Below are positions 51,621 to 61,948 of a DNA stretch of 64,000 nt, in pieces. A program made the position numbers and the translations under genes. The notes beneath the pieces are model-generated. The model saw only the letters and a program-made list of their open reading frames with translations. It made no database searches and was not told the DNA's origin. Source of the DNA: Paraburkholderia dinghuensis (lineage in GTDB: Bacteria; Pseudomonadota; Gammaproteobacteria; Burkholderiales; Burkholderiaceae); contig NZ_RQIS01000022.1 in the NCBI RefSeq assembly GCF_003837865.1, forward strand, positions 30,795 through 94,794, in the 5' to 3' direction. Position 1 is the stretch's first letter; the number at the start of each line of letters is the position of its first letter.

Positions 51621-51865
51621 CGGGATCGACGCACCCGCGCGGCGCCGCGGCCCGGCTGACGTGCGATTGCGCGACATCGCATGCCATTTCGCACCGGTCC
51701 GCGCGGAGCGAAGGTGCGGAATCGGAGCGCCATTGTTCCGCTAAGCGAAACATCGTACCGAAAATTGGCCGATGATCACGGGATCGCGTAAGATGCCGAC
51801 ATCCACCGAGCGCCAGGTTTTCTTGTACGCCCGGCCAGCCGCACAACAACATTGGACGACACCGT

Positions 51866-53086
51866 ATGGGCGCTCTCAGCCATATCCGCGTACTGGACCT
51901 GACCCGCGTGCTCGCGGGGCCCTGGTGCGCGCAGACCCTCGCCGATTTCGGCGCCGACGTGATCAAGGTCGAGCGCCCCGGCGCCGGCGACGATACGCGC
52001 CACTGGGGCCCCCCGTACCTGAAGACGCCCGACGGCCAGGACACCGCCGAGGCGGCCTACTACCTCGCCGCGAACCGCAACAAGCGTTCGGTGACCGTCG
52101 ACATCTCGACGCCCGAGGGCCAGCGCATCGTGCGCGAACTCGCCGCGCAAAGCGACGTCGTGATGGAGAACTACAAGGCCGGGCAGTTGAAGAAGTACGG
52201 CCTCGACTACGAATCGCTGCGCGCCGTGAAGGCGGACATCGTCTACTGCTCGGTGACGGGTTTCGGCCAGACCGGTCCCTATGCGTCGCGCGCGGGCTAC
52301 GACTTCATCGTCCAGGGCATGGGCGGCTTCATGAGCATCACCGGCGAGCGCGACAACCTGCCGGGCGGCGGTCCTCAAAAGGCTGGCGTCGCAATCGCGG
52401 ACCTCATGACGGGCATGTACGCGACCATCGCCGTGCTCACGGCGCTCGCGCACCGCGACCGTACGGGCGTCGGCCAGTACATCGACATGGCGCTGCTCGA
52501 CGTGCAGGTGGCGATGCTCGCGAACATGAACTCGAACTACCTCGCGAGCGGCAAGGCGCCCGTGCGCTGGGGCAACGCGCATCAGAACATCGTGCCCTAC
52601 CAGGCGTTCCAGACGAGCGATAGCTGGATCATCCTCGCCGTGGGCAACGACGGGCAGTTCCGCAAGTTCGTGGAAATCGGCGGCCAACCCGCACTCGCCG
52701 ACGACGAGCGTTTTGCGACGAATCCCGAGCGCGTGCGCAACCGCGACACGCTCGTGCCGATCGTCGCGGACATGATCCGCTCGCGCACGAAGGCGGAGTG
52801 GATCGCCGCGCTCGAAGCGGCGGGTGTGCCGTGCGGGCCGATCAACGATCTGGCGGAAGTCTTCGCTAACGAACAGGTGATCGCGCGCGGCATGCAGGTG
52901 GACGTGCCGCATCCGTCCGGCGGGACGGCGCGGCTCGTGCGCAACCCCATCAACATGAGCGAAACGCCGCCGCGCGTGGAGCGCCATCCCCCGACGCTCG
53001 GCGAACACACCGATGCGGTCCTGCGCGAGGTGCTCGGCTACGACGCGGGCCAGGTCGCGGCCCTTCGCGACAAGGGCGTGCTTTGA
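51866..53086 (+). CDS. Family III CoA-transferase (CaiB/BaiF type)
   Basis: A 406-residue class III CoA-transferase. It has the opening IRVLDLTRVLAGPWCAQTLA, DFGADVIKVERP, the GFGQTGPYASRAGYDFIVQG loop and the catalytic Asp179 in VAIADLMTG. The sequence is closest in style to the succinyl-CoA:dicarboxylate (glutarate) CoA-transferases, but the substrate cannot be fixed from sequence. It stands alone, with a long leader region and no cotranscribed partner. Confidence 0.9.
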   Translation: MGALSHIRVLDLTRVLAGPWCAQTLADFGADVIKVERPGAGDDTRHWGPPYLKTPDGQDTAEAAYYLAANRNKRSVTVDISTPEGQRIVRELAAQSDVVMENYKAGQLKKYGLDYESLRAVKADIVYCSVTGFGQTGPYASRAGYDFIVQGMGGFMSITGERDNLPGGGPQKAGVAIADLMTGMYATIAVLTALAHRDRTGVGQYIDMALLDVQVAMLANMNSNYLASGKAPVRWGNAHQNIVPYQAFQTSDSWIILAVGNDGQFRKFVEIGGQPALADDERFATNPERVRNRDTLVPIVADMIRSRTKAEWIAALEAAGVPCGPINDLAEVFANEQVIARGMQVDVPHPSGGTARLVRNPINMSETPPRVERHPPTLGEHTDAVLREVLGYDAGQVAALRDKGVL

Positions 53087-53117
53087 GGGCACGCGAGGGC
53101 GGCATGCCGCCCTCGCT

Positions 53118-53678
53118 TCAGTGCCCCATCGACTGGAGCCATTCGAGACCCTGCGGCCAGTCGCCGAGGCCGCTTTCCGCGTTGATGTGTCCGCGTGCGC
53201 CTATCCCAATGCAGCGGCTGCCCCACGCCCTGGCGCAGCGTTCGGCGAAAGGCACGCCACCGTAGGGGTCGTCGCTGCTCGCGACGACGATGCTCGCGAA
53301 CGGCAGCGGAACGAACGGAACCGGGTCGAAGCCGTGAGCATCGGCGGGAAAGTTGGGGCCATGCGGGTCCGGCACCGCGACGAACAGCACCCCCGCCACC
53401 CGCGCGAGCCGCGCTGCGCTGGCGCCCCGCGCGGCCCAGTGGGCGACGGTCAGGCACCCGAGGCTGTGGGCCGCCAGCAGCACGCGGCCGCCCGCGTCAG
53501 TCGCCGCGCCCACTGCCGATTCGAGTGCGCGACACCAGGCGTCGCATTCAGGATGGTCCCAGTCGGGCATCTGCACGCGCGAAAAGCCCGCGTGGGCGTC
53601 TTCCCAGCGCGTCTGCCAATGTCCCGGGCCGGAATTCATGTAGCCCGGCAACACCAGGACCTTTTGTTGTTCTTTCAT
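53118..53678 (-). CDS. RBBP9/YdeN-family alpha/beta serine hydrolase
   Basis: A 186-residue compact hydrolase. It opens VLVLPGYMNSGPGHWQTRWE, has the nucleophile elbow AAHSLGC (Ser72), an Asp in SSDDPYG and the catalytic His in GHINAESGLGDWPQG. The ATG at 53678 follows GGGGAG. The family acts on esters in vitro, and the physiological substrate is unknown. Confidence 0.9.
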   Translation of the reverse strand: MKEQQKVLVLPGYMNSGPGHWQTRWEDAHAGFSRVQMPDWDHPECDAWCRALESAVGAATDAGGRVLLAAHSLGCLTVAHWAARGASAARLARVAGVLFVAVPDPHGPNFPADAHGFDPVPFVPLPFASIVVASSDDPYGGVPFAERCARAWGSRCIGIGARGHINAESGLGDWPQGLEWLQSMGH

Positions 53679-53857
53679 CGCTGCTCCCCTGTCCTTTCCT
53701 TGTTTGGGACGCCGTTCAGGCTCCCGTTCACCACCGTTGCATCCGCGCCATCCGCAAGGGCTGCCTCGGCCGGTTGCGTCAGGTAGAATGGAAAACCACT
53801 ACCCGGGCGTGCGGATTCCTTCGAAATCGCGCCCTCGAACGATCTTCCTCTTTTCGC

Positions 53858-55576
<1,719 letters not shown>

Positions 55577-55612
55577 GCCCGCGATACCTGGCACCCGGAA
55601 CATCGGGCACGA

Positions 55613-55649
55613 AAAAAAGCCGCTGAGCGACTCGCGCAGCGGCTTTTTT
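55613..55649. terminator. Terminator after glnS
   Basis: AAAAAAGCCGCTG and CAGCGGCTTTTTT form a long stem with T-tracts in both directions, serving glnS and the convergent Nudix gene. Confidence 0.92.
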
Positions 55650-55688
55650 GTTGGCCGGGCGTCGACGCAAAAACGCGCCGCGACATAT

Positions 55689-56141
55689 TCACAGCATGCG
55701 ATGCAGTTGCGCGAGCGAGAGCGTCGTCTCGAAGAGCCGCGTGAGACTGCGGCTTGCGTACTGCGCGACCTCGGCAGGAGCGATCCAGCGCCAGGCGTCC
55801 ATCTCCGGGATCATCACACCGTCCTCGCGACGCGGGAACATTGACGTGCAAACGCAACGCGAAAGATCAAGTTCATCCTGCAAGGCGCGCGCGACGAACA
55901 GGTGCAGATCCTTGTCGCGTCGATAGACATAACGCCCCAGATCCGTGAGCCGCGACGGATCGAGCGCGATGCCAGTCTCCTCGACCATCTCCCGCAACGC
56001 GCTTTGAGCCTCGGTTTCACCGGGCTCGCCCTGCCCTTTCGGAATGTCCCAGTGGTTCGTGCCCGTCGCGTGCGCGAGCAGCACGCGACCCGCGGGATCG
56101 AGCAGCACGGTACCGCACGAAACGATCTTCCCCGTCACCAC
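55689..56141 (-). CDS. Nudix hydrolase
   Basis: A Nudix protein of about 150 residues. The Nudix box is GQGEPGETEAQSALREMVEE, complete in catalytic residues, preceded by NHWDIPK as in bacterial dNTP/Ap4A hydrolases. The start is uncertain. GTG 56141 or 56138 avoids overlap with the next upstream gene, but no good ribosome-binding site is visible and a longer form overlapping that gene is possible. Confidence 0.8.
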   Translation of the reverse strand: MVTGKIVSCGTVLLDPAGRVLLAHATGTNHWDIPKGQGEPGETEAQSALREMVEETGIALDPSRLTDLGRYVYRRDKDLHLFVARALQDELDLSRCVCTSMFPRREDGVMIPEMDAWRWIAPAEVAQYASRSLTRLFETTLSLAQLHRML

Positions 56142-56143
56142 GC

Positions 56144-56533
56144 TCAATGCGGCTTCTGATAGACCCACGTGCCCGTCCCCTGGCGGCAGAAATGCGGACG
56201 CAGCGTCATGGACTGCCCCTTCGCGTTGATCACGACCTCCGTTGAGCGGCACGTTTTGTCACCATCCTTATCGGTTTTCGTCACCGTGATAGTCGCGTCG
56301 ATCTCCACGCTATTGCGCGACCCTTCGTTTGTCCATGTCGTGCTCTCACCGTCCTGCTTCTCGTCGACAGCCGCGCGCACTGCCTTCCTGAGCGAGTCGT
56401 AGTCCGCCGAAGTCATATACGAGGCCGGCGTGTTATTCAGAAAGCCAAAATTGCTGGCGCTGGCGACACTCGCGCTAGTGGCGAGCAGCAGTGCCACGCT
56501 TAAACCGCACAGGATTCGTGTGTACGTCGGCAT
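56144..56533 (-). CDS. Secreted protein, surface-antigen-domain-like, hypothetical
   Basis: A 129-residue exported protein with a signal peptide (residues 1-26, ASVASA). The mature part SLRKAVRAAVDEKQDGESTTW, then EIDATITVTKTDKDGDKTCR and ending GTGTWVYQKPH resembles the RT0821/Lpp0805 surface-antigen C-terminal domain. Two Cys could form a disulfide. Its stop is three bases from the start proposed for the Nudix gene, so the two are probably cotranscribed. Confidence 0.75.
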   Translation of the reverse strand: MPTYTRILCGLSVALLLATSASVASASNFGFLNNTPASYMTSADYDSLRKAVRAAVDEKQDGESTTWTNEGSRNSVEIDATITVTKTDKDGDKTCRSTEVVINAKGQSMTLRPHFCRQGTGTWVYQKPH

Positions 56534-56736
56534 CGCGTGTTCTCCTTGACGGGCAATCGCAACTCAATCGGATCTCAAAAAGGATATCACGGGCCCTATT
56601 TTCATTACCTCTCGGTGACTGCCCTCCCGGAGCACGAGCACCGACTTCGTTTTCAGACCCATCCGATAGCGCCATTCATCGTCGCCCCTTACGCTCTACA
56701 GGCTCTACTCTTACGCCGACGAAGGGCGTTTCCGTC

Positions 56737-56973
56737 ATGGACTACTTCACTGCGCTACGATTCTTCGCCTTTATGCTTGCACTTATCGGTGCCGGCCTGA
56801 TGGCGATCGTCGCGCATTTCGTGAGCGGACCATACGCCGTCGCACCGGACCAAAATATCCCGCATGCTTCCATATCGCACATGCCTGCAGCGTGGCCGCG
56901 CAATGGCGCAAGATACATCGTCGTCTCGTTCGTCGCTTTCGCCATCGCATGCAGCGTGGTCGTTTACGCGTGA
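56737..56973 (+). CDS. Small two-helix membrane protein, hypothetical
   Basis: A 78-residue protein starting at ATG 56737 (AAGGGCG about 11 bases upstream) with membrane helices at about 5-28 and 60-78, and a short periplasmic loop rich in Pro and His. I do not recognise the family. The longer upstream frame is not membrane-like and is probably non-coding. Confidence 0.6.
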   Translation: MDYFTALRFFAFMLALIGAGLMAIVAHFVSGPYAVAPDQNIPHASISHMPAAWPRNGARYIVVSFVAFAIACSVVVYA

Positions 56974-57032
56974 CGACTGAGGCCCTCAGCGGGCCACTAG
57001 CAGTCCTGGTGTTTTCCTGGCGGACGCCCTCA

Positions 57033-57089
57033 GCGCGTTAGCGCAACGCGCGGCAACGCCGAAGCAAGCGTGCTATGGCTTGCGCGGCG
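57033..57089. other. Two adjacent hairpins upstream of chrA
   Basis: GCGCGTT-AGCGC-AACGCGC (57033-57051) is followed by a second stem in which CGCCG...GCAAGC pairs with GCTTGC.CGGCG (57057-57089). No T-tract follows. This is the only patterned part of the 280-base gap before chrA. It could be a leader structure or a remnant repeat. Confidence 0.4.
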
Positions 57090-57252
57090 TGAACGCATGT
57101 AGTCGGTATTCGCGAGAACGTGCGTAGTCCCACGCGCCAGCCTCCCACGAACGACATGGCTCATCGACGTTCGACCTTCATACAATCGGAAAGTAGTTGC
57201 TCGTCACCTGCCAACGTTAGGATTGGTATCTCTGAAACCAGCCCTTCAAGGT

Positions 57253-58491
57253 ATGGATACTGAAGAAATGTCGCCGCTGCGCCCGTCTCACGCCAGCCGC
57301 GTTTTCGAGGTTCTTGTCGCGTTCCTCAGGCTTGGGGTAACGAGCTTTGGCGGCCCGATCGCCCACATCGGATACTTTCGCCGCGAGTTTGTCGAGCGCC
57401 GCCGCTGGCTCGACGACGAGACGTTCACCGATCTCGTCGCGCTCTGCCAGTTCCTGCCGGGACCGGCCAGCAGTCAGACAGGCTTTGCGATCGGGGTGCT
57501 CAGGGTGGGGTGGGCCGGTGGACTGGCGGCCTGGTGTGGCTTCACGCTGCCATCGGTGTTCGTCATGCTGGCCTTCGCGGCCGTAGCGCCCGATCTGGGC
57601 GGACCGATTGGCGAGGGGACCGTTCACGGTCTGAAACTCGTAGCGGTTGCGGTCGTTGCACAGGCCGTATGGGACATGGCGCGGCGTCTGTGTCCCGACC
57701 GTCGCCGCGCAGCAATCGCGCTCGTCTCGCTCGCGTGGCTGTCCCTTCTGACGACCGCATACGCGCAACTTGTCGTGATCGGCTCGGGTGCATTGCTCGG
57801 TCTCGCGCTTTGCCGAACGAATAGCACCGAGGCGCCAGGCGTCGTGCGTTCGCATACCGACGAATTTCACGTGTCGCGAACGGCGGGCATTGCCGCGTTG
57901 ATTGCCTTTTGCGCGCCGCTTTTTGGCCTTCCCGTGTTCGGTGAAGGCGTTGTCGCGCAGGGCGTGCGCGTGTTCGAGGCGTTCTATCGGTCCGGCGCGC
58001 TCGTCTTCGGCGGCGGGCATGTCGTGCTGCCCTTGCTGCAGCATGAGACCGTCGCTACGGGCTGGGTCGCGCCAGGTGACTTTCTTGCCGGCTACGGAGC
58101 GGCGCAGGCCGTACCTGGGCCGCTCTTCACGTTTGCGGCCTTTCTCGGCTGGATGAGGGCCGAGCCGCCCAATCACTGGAGTGGCGCGCTGCTGGCTACT
58201 GTTGGGATCTTTCTGCCGGGCTTGCTGCTCGTCGTTGCAGCGCTGCCATGGTGGCAGGCGCTGCGAGCGCGACCTGCAATGTCGGCGGCGCTTGCCGGCG
58301 TGAACGCAGCGGTCGTGGGTCTGCTGGCCGCCGCGCTTTATTCGCCGGTCTGGACAAGCGCAGTCCGGTCGCAAGCGGATTTCGCCATCGCATGCCTCGG
58401 GTTCCTCCTGTTGACGCGATGGAAGGTGGCGCCGCTTTGGGTCGTCGTCTTCTGTGTGGTGACGGGGATCGCGGAGAGCATCCTTCGGTAG
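57253..58491 (+). CDS. chrA: Chromate transporter (ChrA, two-domain)
   Basis: An inner-membrane CHR-family efflux protein of about 412 residues with duplicated chromate-transport domains. The first domain has SFGGPIAHIGYFRREFVERR and CQFLPGPASSQTGFAIG. The second has FGGGHVVLPLLQHETV and AAQAVPGPLFTFAAFLG. The start is uncertain (TTG 57223, ATG 57253 or ATG 57268), none with a well-spaced ribosome-binding site. No chrB or chrF regulator lies beside it. Confidence 0.92.
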   Translation: MDTEEMSPLRPSHASRVFEVLVAFLRLGVTSFGGPIAHIGYFRREFVERRRWLDDETFTDLVALCQFLPGPASSQTGFAIGVLRVGWAGGLAAWCGFTLPSVFVMLAFAAVAPDLGGPIGEGTVHGLKLVAVAVVAQAVWDMARRLCPDRRRAAIALVSLAWLSLLTTAYAQLVVIGSGALLGLALCRTNSTEAPGVVRSHTDEFHVSRTAGIAALIAFCAPLFGLPVFGEGVVAQGVRVFEAFYRSGALVFGGGHVVLPLLQHETVATGWVAPGDFLAGYGAAQAVPGPLFTFAAFLGWMRAEPPNHWSGALLATVGIFLPGLLLVVAALPWWQALRARPAMSAALAGVNAAVVGLLAAALYSPVWTSAVRSQADFAIACLGFLLLTRWKVAPLWVVVFCVVTGIAESILR

Positions 58492-58516
58492 GCGATACGG
58501 CCGGCCATCCAAAACG

Positions 58517-58553
58517 AAAAAGGGTTGCAGGCAGAATGCCGTGCAACCCTTCG
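58517..58553 (-). terminator. Terminator of the tRNA-Arg gene
   Basis: On the minus strand AAGGGTTGCA and TGCAACCCTT form a stem with a 12-base loop, followed by TTTCGTTTT, eight bases after the tRNA 3' end. It may also stop chrA on the other strand. Confidence 0.85.
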
Positions 58554-58560
58554 GAAGCCT

Positions 58561-58637
58561 TGGTGCGACAGGAGGGGCTCGAACCCCCGACCCTCGGCTT
58601 AGAAGGCCGATGCTCTATCCAGCTGAGCTACTGTCGC
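58561..58637 (-). tRNA. tRNA-Arg (anticodon TCT)
   Basis: The minus strand begins GCGACAGTAGCTCAGCTGG and ends GTCGCACCA with CCA encoded. The acceptor stem GCGACAG pairs with CTGTCGC. The anticodon arm TCGGC-CTTCTAA-GCCGA gives anticodon TCT (AGA codons), and the T-arm has GGTTCGAGCCC. It is 77 nucleotides long with CCA. Confidence 0.97.
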
Positions 58638-58731
58638 GTAAGCCCGCCCCACTTGGCGCGCCAAGCGCAGGAAGACGGGCGTGGATTATACCGCGATCGA
58701 CTCGCGCCGGCCCTGCCCCGTACGCGCCGCG

Positions 58732-59562
58732 TCAAACCGGCTGCTGATGCAGCATGAACCAGCCGAGGCAGATTGCACCTGCAATCACACAGTACACGCC
58801 GAACGATGCGAGGCGCCCGCGGCCCTCGAAATAGCGCATCAGGAAACGCACGCTGAGCCACGCGGCAATGCCCGTGAGCACGCCGCCGACAACGGCCGTC
58901 ATCAGCTGGTCACGCGCATGAAAAAGTTTGGGCAATTCAAGCAGCCCCGCGGCGAAGATGATCGGCGTGCCGAGCAGGAACGAGAACTCGGCGGCCTTCT
59001 CGGTCGTGAGGCCTGCGGCGTTGCCCGCGATCATCGTGAGACCGCTGCGCGAAAACCCCGGAACCAGTGCGCCGATCTGTGCGAGCCCCACTAGAAACGC
59101 CTGACGGAACGTGAGCTTCTCGGGCGCACGATGCATGCGCGCGCGCTGCAAGCGGTCGCCAAACCACAGCAGCACGCCGTTGATCATGAGCGCGGCGGCC
59201 ACGATGCGCAGATCGTGAAAGAGCACCTCGATGCGCTTTTCGAGCACGAGCCCAACGAGACCCGCCGGAATCGTGCCGATGATGAGCGCCCACATCATGT
59301 GGCCATCGTCGCTCTTGTGGCCTGCCAGCGAACCGAAAAAGCCGCGAATCAGCGCGACCCAGCGCTCGCGGAAATACCAGAGAAGCGCAACCGCCGTGCC
59401 GAGATGCAGCGCGACGAGAAACGGCAGCAGTTGCGGCGCATGCTTGTCCATGTGCATGCCGAAGAGCGCCGGCACGAGCAGCGTGTGGCCAAGACTGCTC
59501 ACGGGGAAGAGTTCGGTGACGCCCTGCAGCACGCTCAGGAACAGTAGAAACCAGAGACTCAC
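58732..59562 (-). CDS. uppP: Undecaprenyl-diphosphate phosphatase
   Basis: A 276-residue polytopic membrane enzyme (BacA type) that recycles the lipid carrier for cell-wall synthesis and gives bacitracin tolerance. The catalytic motifs are LQGVTELFPVSSLGH and LVPGFSRSGLTMIAG. Family members usually read GxTEFLPISSSGH, so FPVSSLGH is a mild variant. About eight helices are predicted. It lies 94 bases downstream of the tRNA-Arg start on the same strand. Confidence 0.94.
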   Translation of the reverse strand: MSLWFLLFLSVLQGVTELFPVSSLGHTLLVPALFGMHMDKHAPQLLPFLVALHLGTAVALLWYFRERWVALIRGFFGSLAGHKSDDGHMMWALIIGTIPAGLVGLVLEKRIEVLFHDLRIVAAALMINGVLLWFGDRLQRARMHRAPEKLTFRQAFLVGLAQIGALVPGFSRSGLTMIAGNAAGLTTEKAAEFSFLLGTPIIFAAGLLELPKLFHARDQLMTAVVGGVLTGIAAWLSVRFLMRYFEGRGRLASFGVYCVIAGAICLGWFMLHQQPV

Positions 59563-59826
59563 GCGCGGATCCTCGAAATGGGTGAACGTGGCGCCGGACC
59601 GCAGTCATGCTGTCGCGGCGAAGCGCACCGATTATGCCGGGGCCGCCTTGCAGCGCCAAGTATCGACACGAAATTGTCGGGGAATTTACGGCGTCGCAAC
59701 AAGTTCCTGGCCGAGCGAAAAACGGGAACCGCTGGAGGTCGACGGAGCGTGATCGCGGAAAATGGGACCGGACGGATGTGCCAAAGGGTGGGAGACTCGA
59801 GCGCGTAGGCGCCCGGAACGCTGGGC

Positions 59827-59913
59827 TCAGCGAGTCATCTTGTAGAGAAAATATGCGCTGCCACCGACGAAGAGTCCGAACAGGGCCGTGCTCATTGCCA
59901 TGGCGAGATCCAT
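59827..59913 (-). CDS. Very small membrane protein (28 aa)
   Basis: A 28-codon frame starts at ATG 59913 with a strong ribosome-binding site (CAGGAGG) five bases upstream. MDLAMAMSTALFGLFVGGSA begins the protein, and YFLYKMTR ends it; residues 8-24 form one helix. I recognise no family with confidence. No other gene is visible in the rest of the uppP-LytM gap. Confidence 0.55.
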   Translation of the reverse strand: MDLAMAMSTALFGLFVGGSAYFLYKMTR

Positions 59914-60306
59914 GGAAGCCTCCTGCAAAATCACCGTGCGCCTCCGCACAATGAGGGCCGATTATCCGCCCCGAACATCCTCCGCCATACCCAAGCTTTC
60001 CCGACGAGGGTTATCACGCATCGGGAACGGACGCCGGACTCGCGTTCACGGCTCCTCCGCCCTCTTTCCCACCGCCTTCGTACGATGTCACGGGAATGAG
60101 CCCCCAGCAGAACATTCTCGACGTCTCCAGAGGCGCATTCGCGTGGACGCCCTCACCGGAAGCTCACACGTCACATCTCGTAATGCGCCGCGCTCACCGA
60201 CATGCAGCCGAATCGGGGGCGCAACAACGTCCGCGCGGGCGAACCCGCTAAAATCAGACCTTTTGCCGACGCGGCACCACCGCCCGGCAGCGTCTAGCGA
60301 GGTTCA

Positions 60307-61029
60307 ATGTTGGCTTCAGTGTTGACAAAGGGAATGAGAGGGATCGCCTATGCAGCGTTGGTTGTGCTGCTCGCCGCGTGCGGGTTGCCGCCGGTCGGGC
60401 CGGGTTTCTACCGCGTGGAGCGTGGAGACACGTTAAACAAAATTGCACGCGATAACCGCCAGTCCGTGCAGAGCATCGTGCGCTGGAACGGACTCTCGAA
60501 CCCCGACGCCATCGAAGTCGGGCAGGTCCTGCGCGTAGCACCTCCTGCTCGCACGTCAACATCGACGGCGGCCGCAACCAGCAGCCCGCCGCGCGCGCGC
60601 CGTCCGGCGCCCGTCGCAGCCGCGCCCGACAATACGCCCACGCCAGCGGCCGTGCCCGCTGCGTCGATCTCGCTTGTCTGGCCAGCAAACGGCAAGGTAA
60701 TTCGCGGGTTTGACGGAAAGGATTCGAAGGGAATCGACATTGCCAATGCAGAAGGTACGCCTGTGGTCGCGGCAGCGGCAGGGAAGGTCGTCTATGCAGG
60801 CAACGGCCTGCGCGGCTATGGCAACCTACTGATCATCAAACACAACGGCGATTACCTGACGGCGTACGCGCACAATCACGCGCTGCTCGTTAAGGAAGGG
60901 CAGACGGTCACTCAAGGTCAGCAAATCGCGCAGATGGGCGGCACCGACAACGACCGCGTGATGCTCCATTTCGAGTTGCGCTACCAGGGCCAGTCGGTCG
61001 ATCCGGCGCGCAATCTTCCGCCACGTTGA
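60307..61029 (+). CDS. LysM/LytM-domain lipoprotein (NlpD-like), catalytic residues altered
   Basis: A 240-residue lipoprotein with lipobox LLAAC (Cys25), one LysM domain (YRVERGDTLNKIARDNRQ, about 35-79), a Pro/Ala linker and a LytM/M23 domain (about 130-235). The zinc-binding HxxxD and HxH of active M23 enzymes are not complete: the segment reads KGIDIANAEG (Lys for His) and VMLHFELR (one His of the pair missing). It therefore resembles NlpD/ActS-type amidase activators rather than a hydrolase. It is a single gene, not next to rpoS or pcm. Confidence 0.9.
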   Translation: MLASVLTKGMRGIAYAALVVLLAACGLPPVGPGFYRVERGDTLNKIARDNRQSVQSIVRWNGLSNPDAIEVGQVLRVAPPARTSTSTAAATSSPPRARRPAPVAAAPDNTPTPAAVPAASISLVWPANGKVIRGFDGKDSKGIDIANAEGTPVVAAAAGKVVYAGNGLRGYGNLLIIKHNGDYLTAYAHNHALLVKEGQTVTQGQQIAQMGGTDNDRVMLHFELRYQGQSVDPARNLPPR

Positions 61030-61063
61030 GCGCGCTCGCGCAGGTCCAGGCAGGCGAAAAAAA

Positions 61064-61140
61064 AGCCCGGCGTTTCGCCGGGCTAACGGGGGTTTGGCGC
61101 ATATCGGCAAAGGACCGGTTTACCATGCGCCGATCTGGAA
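61064..61140 (-). ncRNA. Candidate small RNA with intrinsic terminator
   Basis: On the minus strand AGCCCGGCG-AAA-CGCCGGGCT followed by eight T is a textbook terminator (61056-61084), yet no minus-strand gene leads into it. Just upstream lies a second hairpin, GGCGCAT (61131-61125) pairing with ATGCGCC (61102-61096). A weak promoter (TTGCAT, 17 bases, TAGATT) lies about ten bases before it. A transcript of roughly 80 nucleotides is predicted. The alternative is that the hairpin serves only the convergent LytM gene, but its T-tract is on the wrong side for that. Confidence 0.45.
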
Positions 61141-61639
61141 TCTATCAACGGCCTCAGGGCGATGCAATCACTTAATTCGATCGAAAATGTGTCGCGGCGC
61201 ACCGATTATGGAACGCTCCGATTTTCAGCATCGATTCAGGATGCCGAAATAACTGCAGAGATACCTGCCGGGAACACCTCGATCATTGCTTACAGAAGCA
61301 ATACAAATCATTGAGCGCCTTGATAGGCGCGCCGTTCATCGTGACTCGAGCTTACAGTTGCTGCACCATCGACGTCCGGTTTGAGCTGCATCGAGATGCG
61401 CCTGTATTGCGGCTTTGCTGGAATTAGCATTTGGTGCGCAAACGCACGAATGAGACCATTTAACTAACGCGAGTCAGCCGGACTGAAACGCCTTTATAGA
61501 TTTATGGTTTTCTACGATTAAAGCGGGAATAGATTCAGTATTAATATTATTGTTCGATCTGCCGGGCGCAGCACGCGTCCACGCTGGCAACGCCCGCCCG
61601 ATCGTTTATAGTATCGGCCGCAACTGTTCCCCCACGACC
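61141..61639. other. 500-base gene-free region before DUF2288
   Basis: AT-richer intergenic DNA between the candidate small RNA and the DUF2288 gene, including TTAATATTATTG near 61550. I see no coding frame with a ribosome-binding site. The promoter of the DUF2288-MATE operon probably lies in the last 150 bases. Confidence 0.5.
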
Positions 61640-61948
61640 ATGACTACTCCCGACGCCACGCCCAGTCCCCTTTACGCCAAGCTGCTTGGCGAGACAGCAA
61701 AGATCGACTGGCAGGATCTAGAACGTTTCTTTGCGCAAGGCAAGCTGCTTTGGGTAGCGCGCGATCTCGATCTCGTCAGTGTCGCCGAGGCCATCTCTAA
61801 CGATGAGACGCCACGCGTCACCCAATGGCTATCGGCGGGGCTCGTCGAGCGGATGCAAGCCGCCACCGCAGCCGACTATGCAGCACGCAACCCGGAGTTG
61901 TGGGCGGTCGTCGTATCGCCGTGGGTCTGCGTGCAGGAACGCGGTTGA
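61640..61948 (+). CDS. DUF2288 protein
   Basis: A 102-residue protein of the DUF2288 family: LYAKLLGETAKIDWQDLERF, FAQGKLLWVARDLDLVSVAE and LWAVVVSPWVCVQERG. Start at ATG 61640; the longer upstream frame is not conserved-looking. No function is known. Its stop overlaps the likely TTG start of the MATE gene, so the two are coupled. Confidence 0.88.
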   Translation: MTTPDATPSPLYAKLLGETAKIDWQDLERFFAQGKLLWVARDLDLVSVAEAISNDETPRVTQWLSAGLVERMQAATAADYAARNPELWAVVVSPWVCVQERG

